This document shows positions 26,901 through 35,900 of a DNA stretch of 64,000 nt, piece after piece. This stretch comes from Schistocephalus solidus (taxonomy: Eukaryota; Platyhelminthes; Cestoda; Diphyllobothriidea; Diphyllobothriidae): assembly GCA_017591395.1 (NCBI GenBank), contig WEDG01000792.1:62001-126000 (forward strand), in the 5' to 3' direction. The notes beneath the pieces are model-generated. The model was given only the letters and a program-made list of their open reading frames with translations, made no database searches and had not been told where the DNA came from. The first letter of the stretch is position 1; the number at the start of each line of letters is the position of its first letter. The position numbers and the translations under genes are program-made.

Positions 26901-29900
26901 GATTTCATAATTTAATCCTATTGAGTTTCAGATTAAAATGAAGCTATCACTCTCCTTCACCGAGCAAACAAGAGCCTTTGTTCAGCATCCCTCGATGGAG
27001 AACTCCGACATATTTGGCCTATCTCTGGCCGAGGTCATAAGGTAAGTTAGCATGACCTGCAACATGGGTTTTATGTCTGCATTAAATTATTTATTAAGCT
27101 CAGCCAGGGTATGCACAAGGATGCTCTTATTGTCTGTAAAAATTAATAGCCACGCGTGAACCATTCCTAAAAACTTATCATTTGACGCGTTTAACTACAA
27201 AGTGGTTAAGAGCCTGGCCTGCGTTTTTTCAAAGAAGGCGCTATAGTTATACAGGCTTCACTGTGCCCTGAGCAGGGTTTGTCTGCATGAGAATAAATTT
27301 ACAAGCAGGAACTTCTTATATATGAATACATCCAATTAGTTATTGCCGCCTTTTTCCATAAATAGGTTTGCGTGAACTACCACCTGAATTTTCGTTTTTA
27401 AATATTGATTTTGGCCGTCTTTGACTCCATTGAGAATCTATTGCGCCTAGAGCTTAACTTTCTTCAAGACACCCTTTTTAAATGTGTAACCTTACCTACT
27501 TTGCATTTGATTGGCTGCACAACATAATCTTTAGCGTTCAGGAACGCCGCAATCGTGATACCTACAAAACAAAGTATCCGTCTTGTGCATTGGATGCAAA
27601 TTGACCTCTTCGGAGGTGCTGTATTGTTTATTTTTACGATGTGCAGATTAACATCAGTACTTTCAACTCGCCAAAAACCAACATCGCCTGCGTGGGTCGT
27701 AGTGAATTGGTGTTAACCTGGAGGCGGCTTTCATAGTAATGCATCCACACTCTTTTCTCACACAGATGATGAATAATTGGTTGCGCTCCTTGACTGACCT
27801 CATAAGGCTCTATTTATGCGTCACGTCATGCACACGTTGCACCTACAGTCGTAACGAACCCACCTACTCCTGAGGACCCAATTAGCCTATCTTTTTTTCG
27901 ACCTTTCTAGTTCTCAGTTGGCGTCAGATGGAACCCTGATACGTAAACATTAAGTAAAGCCCCAATTATCCGCCTGTTCACGCAGAGTTCGCAAATATAG
28001 GTTAACAGTTGGTCATCGCGTTATAATAGGGCTTCAACTCTTTACTTACTCTTTCTTGCAAAGTTTTTGACAGCTGGTATACACAGGCCACACTGTACTT
28101 ACCTAAGTCCTTGCTTGTAGGAAAGATCAGCTTCGTTCTGAGAGGTTACAAAAGGTCGCTTCCGCACTTCGGGCGGAGAAGATAACGGGAATGGCCGATG
28201 CGTTGGCCCCCAGCGGTGTGTGTGTTCCAATCATCGTTAGTACCTGTGCGGAAGAAATCGAGCGCAGAGGCCTGACAGAAGAGGGCATCTATAGGATCTC
28301 TGGAAGCTTATCCTCAGTGAACTACCTTAAAGATCAGTTTAATCGCGGTATGTTTTAATTTATTAAAAACGTTAGGCAGAATCGTTTTCAGAAATCTGGA
28401 GATGCTCAACATACTTCCAGTTTGCCTAGTCTATCTCGTATAGTGTTTGGAGCCTCGCATCAACGTGCTCCTAGAATGTATGTGCGATTTTTAATCGAGT
28501 GCCTGTAATTAAAATGCAGTAGGTATCGATCCATCTGTGAAACCATTTTAAGTGCACTTCCAGTGGCATTTTAGCAACAATTTCCGTCGTTTGTTAATGA
28601 AGCATTGAAAGTGTGAGTTTTCCAATCCTTTTGCGTGAGAAAACTCAATTAATTTATTTGGCGAGCTTAAGCAACCAGCTGTGTAATAAGATTATAAAAC
28701 GCTGTCCCTCAGCATTTACTGCGATATTGTTATGCCATATAATGCCTCACAAATCCACTAACGTTGGAAATTGTATAACTTGCATCGCCAGGATATATGG
28801 TTTCATTGAGCATCTCTTTTTCTTTGCCGAATAGCATAGGCAATTATCTCCAAAAATTATCAAGTCGAAAGTTTTCGTAATTGCACTAAGTCTTTTGCTC
28901 TCCGCCTAACATACAGACGTTGATACGGCCGTCAAGCAATTGGCAGACTATGACGTCAACGTTCTAACGAGCCTGCTCAAAGCCTTCTTTCGTGGTCTCC
29001 CAGAGCCTCTAATAAAATCGAACGAATTCGTTGCTTTTGTTAATGCACTAGGTGAGTACGTAAAATCTTTGTTGCGACCGTAAACTGTCTAACAATTTTA
29101 ATAACGTTTTAATGCTTCAGATAACATGCTTTTGTTATCTTAGTCATTGAGGTGATGATTTTTATCCCCATGCTTTTTATACAAAATGGCTTAATGTGAA
29201 TGAATGATTAAATTTTGAATTCTTACCTTGGTGATGTTTCACATGATTAATATTGAAAGCTTTTCCAATAAATCCTCCTTCTTTTAGTGTAAAATAAAGT
29301 AATTACATTTTTTTCTAGAGATCGCGGATGACGGTGAGAGAATCAGAATGCTTAACCGTACGCTCGCGTCTCTCCCGAAACCACGACGGGATACATTTCA
29401 GTACCTATTGTGCCATTTGGTTCGGTAATACCCTCTTCCTATCATATCTATATGCTGTATAGTTCATATCGCACTTAAAGTTTCTCAGTAAAAAGCGAAT
29501 TCGATCCCTTTTGAACTTTTTAGTTTTCAACTTTATCCCTTTCAGGATACCTTCTCTATAATACCACATTCTTTCCTTCGAGTGAGATTATTCTTCCGTC
29601 TGGATATGTTAACATGTTAGACGGATATAACGTATGAGAAACGCAGCACTGTACGCTTTTATAGTTTCCTTGCCCCGTCCGTCAGGATGTGATACTTTTC
29701 TGAACCGAAAACGTGCATGCTTGGACTAAATGAAAAATAGAGAAACCAGCAAACAACTTTTTAAAATAATCCGATTTCTTATACATTTTATTTTAAAACT
29801 CGTTAAATCTTCTTTAGCTTTATTGCCCTGTAGCCTTGGCGAATAATCGAAGCTTACAGTAGGTGTGCTGATCTCATTAAATGTTAACGTAAATTCGTAA

Positions 29901-32900
29901 ATATATTTTCAATTTAAAAAAAAATTACTTAAGCGGGGCTTTAATAATACTTATTGTACATCGTAATCCGAATATTTTTCCTTCATTTGAGGATAACTAT
30001 ATTTGAATAATTTCCTTATGGTTTCTTTCCATAACTATGCTGTTTAGAACATTACTTCTTCAATAATATGTATTTTCCCTTTATTTTCGTTGTCCTCATA
30101 AGTTCAGATATATTTTATTGAAAACAAGCGTAACCAATTTCGTCCTTTTACTTATTTATTGACAAATTTTTAAAATTTTATTCTTCAACAACGGTCCCTC
30201 TCGGTTTCAAAGGCTTTCTAAATCCCTGAACAATTTCAAGCTCAATGTGCTATTGCACTTCCATTCAGGGTTTCCAAACTAAAAGTTAAATATTTTCGTA
30301 TATTTAAATAAACTATTATGATGATATTGTAAAGTGCTCGTAAACTTTCGCAGGGAATGTAGACCAAATATTATACTTTACAAGCAGCATAAATAAATGG
30401 GCATATAAGGTAATTTCTGAATTGACGCTTCATAGCCTTACAAAATTGCCTTGTTAGAAACATTTTTAAAATTGAACCATACTTTTTCGGGTATAACCTT
30501 TTAAAAAAATTAATTTGCTACCCAATGAATACATGAAAGAATATATTAATGCACATGTTCATCTTCGCTATTATGTGTGTACACGGTACGTCTTTTCCCT
30601 CCCCCCTGCCCTTCCCCCCCTCTCCCCTCCTCCCTGCCCTTCCCTCTCTCTCCTCCCCACACCCGCTGCCCTCCTCCCTGCTTTTCCCCCTCTTTAATCT
30701 TCCCAACCCAGTTCCCCCCTCCTCTCTCCTCCCTCTCCCCTCTCTTTTCCCCTCCATCTCTCTTCCTCTCTTTCCCTCCTCCCTGTCCCATCTTCCACTG
30801 TTTCCCCTTCAACTCCCTCTCACTTCCCTCTTCCCCCATGGTCGAAAATGCCTATTTTGAAGATGACAACAATCTGTTGTTCTCTCACTAATCAAAATAG
30901 TGACCCAAAGTGGAGTTCGGTAGCCGCTTAGGATGACTCAGCAGCCCTATTTAGGGACAGCACTGTTTACCCCCCTCGCGGGGGAGGGGGCTAGAAAGAG
31001 TGCCCTAAACAACTGTTGGGTCTTACGACAGCTGTAGCGGACCATTGCTCGCAGACTGCAATTTCATGCGGTCAAAAAAACTCTCCTCTCCCAATCTTCC
31101 CAACGTACACTCCGAGGTACCCCCGGGCTGTTCGAGTGAGCCCGCTTACTCTTGCAGCCTGGAATGTTCGTTCCCTCTCAGAAAATCTGAAGAGCAACCG
31201 GCCGGAACGGAGGACGGTGGTAATCGCTCGGGAACTGACCCGATACGAGGTGGACATTGCTGCTCTCAGCCAGACGCGATTATCCGAGCAGGGTCAGCTG
31301 GAGGAGGTGGGTGCCGGCTACATCTTCTGGAGCGGCTGCGCAAAGGCAGAGCGACTCGACGCTGGTGTTGCCTTTGCTATCGGGAATGAAATTGTGGGAC
31401 GACAGCCCTGTCTGCTGCAGGGCATCGGTGATCTCATGATCATCCTCCGCCTGCCTCTCCGGGGAGACAAGTTCACCACCATCCTCAGCGCCTACGCCCC
31501 CATCCCCCCAACGATGAGCTCCAACGAGGCAAAGAACAAATTCTACGAGGATCTACACACACTCCTGGTGACTGGGCCGAAGGTGGATAAGTTAATTGTC
31601 CTTGGTGACTTTAACGCCTGCGTCGGGACAGACCATGCCACGTGGAGGGGAGTGGTGTGTCCTATAGTCTCATCGCCTTCAAAGACAATGATCTTCTCCT
31701 ATGACCCTGCGCAGAGAACCGCCTGATCCTGACCAACACCTTCTTCTGCTTACCGATGCAACAGAAGGCAACCTGGGTGCACCCCCGCCCGAGACAGTAG
31801 CACCTACTGAATAATGTCCTCGTCAGAAGGCGTGGCCAATAGGACGTGCTGGTGACAAAGGCGATCCGCGGTGCCGTAGGATGGACGGATCATCGCCTCG
31901 TCATCTCCAAGAAGAGGCTTCGTCTGCAACCACGCAGGTGACCCCAAGGCAAGCGACCACCAGGTAAGTTTAATACTGTTTTGTTGAATGTGTCTGCTCA
32001 CCATCTTCATTTCAGCAACGAATTGGACAACCGGCTAACCCACCTCCCAGTCGCAGACGAGGACGCCTCCGTGGAGAACCGCTGGTACCAACTGAGGGTC
32101 ACGGTCCAATCCACCGCCCTGGTGTATTCGGCCGTGCACGTCGTCAACACCAGGACTGGTTCGATGACAACAATGCAGGCATCAACAAACTGCTCGCTGA
32201 GAAGAATCGGTTGCTAAAAACCAATGTTGACCACTCAACCGCTGCAAACAAGACAGCCTTCTACCGAAGTCACCGCCTTGTACAGCAACGGCTGCGGTAG
32301 ATGCGGGACGCCTGGTTGGCCCGCTAGGCCTAGGAGATCCAAGGGTACATGGGCCGGAACGAATGGAAGAACTTCTTCGCCGCCACAAAGGCTGTCTATG
32401 GACCTCCCACCAAAGGAGTCGCTCCTCTTCTCAGTGCTGACGGAACTACCCTGCTCATTGAAAAGATGCAAATCCTGAAGAGCTGGGCGGAACACTTCGA
32501 AAGCGTTCTTAAGCAGCCGTCCACTATTTCCAACGCCTCCATCGACTGGCCGTCTGAAGTGGAAAACAACGCTGTCCTTAATCTCCTGCCCTCTCTTCCA
32601 GAAACTATCAGCACCCTGAAGCAACTCTCCAGCGCAAAAGCACCTGAATCAGACGCGATCGCTGCTGAGATTTACATGCATGGCGGCCCCCAACTGATGA
32701 ACCAACTCACTATGCTCTTCTAGGTGATGTGTCGCCAAGGAAAGGTACCAAACGCTTTCAAGGACGCCACCATTGTCAATCGCTACAAGAAGAAGGGAAA
32801 CCGCCAACTCTGCGACAACCACCGAGGAGTCTCGTTGCTCAGCACCGTCGGGAAGATTTTCGCCCGCATCCACCTCAATCGCCTCAGTGGCCAGCTGGAA

Positions 32901-35900
32901 CAAGGACTCCTCCCGGAAAGTCAATGCGTTTTCCGGTGCCATCACCGTACCACCGACATGATCTTCACCGCACACCAGCTGCAGAGTAAGTGTCAGGAGA
33001 TGCGGACTCCCATCTACACAATCTTCATGGATGTGACGTAAACCTTAGACACGGTGAATCGCGAAGAACTGTGGAAGATCATGCAGAAATTTGCCTACCC
33101 CGATTGATTCACCCACATGGTACGTCAGCTTCAAGATAGTATGGTGCCGCACAACACAGACAACGAGCGGTCTCAGAGGCATTCGCACTGACCAACAGAG
33201 CGAAGCAGGGCTGCGTCCTCGTGCCTTCCCTATTCAGTCTCATGTTCTCTGCCATGGTAATGGACGCCTACAGTGACGAACGCCCCGGGATACGCATAGT
33301 CTACTGGATGAATTGTCGACTCCTCAATCAACGGCAGATGCACTTCTATTCGCGTGTATCCACAACCAGCATCCACGAACTTATCTTCACTGACGACTGC
33401 GCACTCAATGCAACAACAGAAAAGAAAATACAAAGGAGCATGAACCTCTTCGCTGCCGCCTGTGACAACTTCGGATTGTGCATAAACACGGAGAAAACGG
33501 TTGTCATGCATCAGCCGCCGCCCAATACCACCTACGACGCTGCTCGCATAAAAGTCAACGGCGCTCAACTAAAATACATGGATACTATCATCTACCTGGG
33601 CGCCAACCAGATCGCTAATGATAGCCAAGGCTTCGGACGCATGCAGAACGTCGTCTGTCGCCACGGGTCCTCGTTGACAATGGGGTCAAATAAAACGCTA
33701 CATGGACACTCTGAAGACTACGCTGAAGCAATTGCAGATCAATCCGGCAAACTGGTTAGACCTCGCCGGAAACCGACCAGCCTGGAGGAGGACAGTGCAG
33801 TTAGGAGCAGCAATCTATGAAGACAACCGGATCGTCGCCGCCAAGGCCAAAATGGTGGCACGAAATTCACCAGCGCCCCGGGTCAACGCCGCGCATGACC
33901 AAGCCCTCCTTAACATGCCCGCGTTGTCAACGCAACTTCCGCGCGCGAATCGGCCTGGACGAACACTTTCAGACGCATTGCAACAACAATCCAACAACTT
34001 CAACGTCTGCTAATCCTCATTCATACTCCCCACCACGGGCATCCCTGGCACCAATTCAACCACTCACACCATCATAAAGACCACATCGGAAATGCACATT
34101 ACCGGTTACCACAACCACAAAGCCACCAACACTGCCGCCGCCACCGCCGTCACCACCACCACTACCAGCAATGGGGCTCGGTCCTAAGAGGTCCTCATTG
34201 CGACCGCACCTTCACTTCACGCATCGGAGTGGTCGGTCACTTGCGAATCCATCGCAGAGAGACTGGTGAACCAGTGCCTGGAGCACCGACCCCCAGCAGT
34301 GTTTACCTCATCCACTGCCCTCAATGCCCTCGCGTATTCAATTACCGCATGGGCATATTCGGTGCCATGCGCATCCATGTCAGCGGAATTCACCGCACTG
34401 TCGACAACACCGATATCCCATGCACACCCTCCGCTCCTGCCATTCTCACTGCCATTGTCACCCAACTAATACGAACGACAACCATTAAGACCCATCCGAT
34501 TTCTACCGCCCACACTGCGCCCGCAACTTTACCTCACTCATCGGCCTAATCGGTCACCTGCGAATCCATCGCAGTGAGACTGGCGAATTAGTGCCTGCGG
34601 CTCCGAAATACATTCGCCGCGACCGCCTCCACTGCACTCACTAATCCCAAAAATTTACAAACCACATGGACCTATCAGGTCACATGCCCCTCCACAATAA
34701 CCTGCGGTAAACCTCCGTTGTCTAAACAACATTAACGCACCGTACCTCCATCAATGTATACCAAACACCCTCACCATCATCACGTACCTCATTGTATCAC
34801 TATTTACTAGAAACCGTCGCTGGGAAGTCTGCCAACTGACGCTTACACCAGACCACGCCGTCGGCTCAGTGTATGTGCTGTGTGTGTCGAGTGGCTGACC
34901 AGTGGACTGGGAGTCAGACCGCGATGTCTCCTCCATGTCCCCTGAGTAAGTAAATCTTGGTGTGTACGTTATGGGGGCCAGGTCGTACTGTGGCGTGCGA
35001 AGACGGGTACGCCGACCCGTCAGCCAATGCGCCCACTCCCCATCAGGCAACTTACTGGCTCGGATGGTGGTCTGATTATGGGGTGGGGGAGAGAGTGAGG
35101 CCAAGAGCTTAGCGCATTTTCCTCACTATAAACAATCTGACGTGCTTGAAACTATGATGGTGCGCTCAAAGTCGTGGCTTGGAAGGTTGCTAACTGACGA
35201 GAAAACTCGGACCGCGTGGTCAGCCCAATGTGTGTTTTGTGTGTAGTGGCTGACTGGCAAACTGAGAGTCAGGCTGCAATGGCTCCTTAGAAATGTGGCC
35301 TTTATGGCACTCCCATTAAGTTGAGATCCGAGCCGCCCTCTCTTGTGTTGTCTTGTTCTTACTTAATGTTGGACCACAGTTCGTGGGCCTGCGCCCTCTC
35401 CCATCTTCGGATTTCTGGACTCTGTCCTGACACGAGGTCCAGGTGGGGAGTGAAACAGAGCCTGCGTTAGATTTTGTGCAAAGCTACTTTCACTATAATC
35501 CAGCATGAGTCACTGTGGGCTGCACAGCGTACGTCACACATCGCCGAACACGACGGTTGAACTTGGAAATTTTTTAATTTATGAGGTTAATAGAAATTAA
35601 TAGGAAAAGCATACTATTTAACTAGAAGGTTTTTTTGGTGTCGTTATTGCAGGTAACCAGAAAGAACTGGTGTCTTGTCGTGACTGAGAAATCTTAGGAT
35701 TATACTCTACATTATTGAATTTTACAAGTTTGCTTAAACAATATTTTGAAAAGGAAGCACCTTTACAAATTTCGGTTAACGTTTCGTGAGATATCCCATC
35801 TACTGTACCTCATTAATGTCAGTCAAGCAGTGTACAGCACATGAAATATCGCTAAATTCATCTGAAATAACTTCAAATTCATGGATGACGAGGGGCTCCC

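Larger units (their letters stand above)
30895..35460 (+). mobile_element. LINE copy 1 (AP-endonuclease, RT, zinc fingers), decayed, in last intron
   Basis: Non-LTR retrotransposon in host orientation. Order: 5' leader with TTTAGGGACAGCACTG (also in copy 3); endonuclease at 31139-31730; linker; RT at 32340-33640; zinc fingers at 33896-34640; 3' tail with two diverged repeats of about 360 nt (34813 and 35172) ending near 35460. The coding region is broken by stops (TAG 32721, TAA 33039, TGA 33105), several frameshifts, and a deletion of about 300 nt near 33658 relative to copy 2. The leader is probably 5'-truncated, since similarity to copy 3 stops at about 30895. Confidence 0.9.

Noticed and set aside
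30515..30891. Several open frames of 60-104 codons on both strands
   Set aside because: All are low-complexity translations of the pyrimidine tract.
31016..33820. Host gene for a 'craniofacial development protein 2-like' product, as such frames are often labelled
   Set aside because: The sequence is a LINE endonuclease and RT; the label is a common misannotation of such elements.
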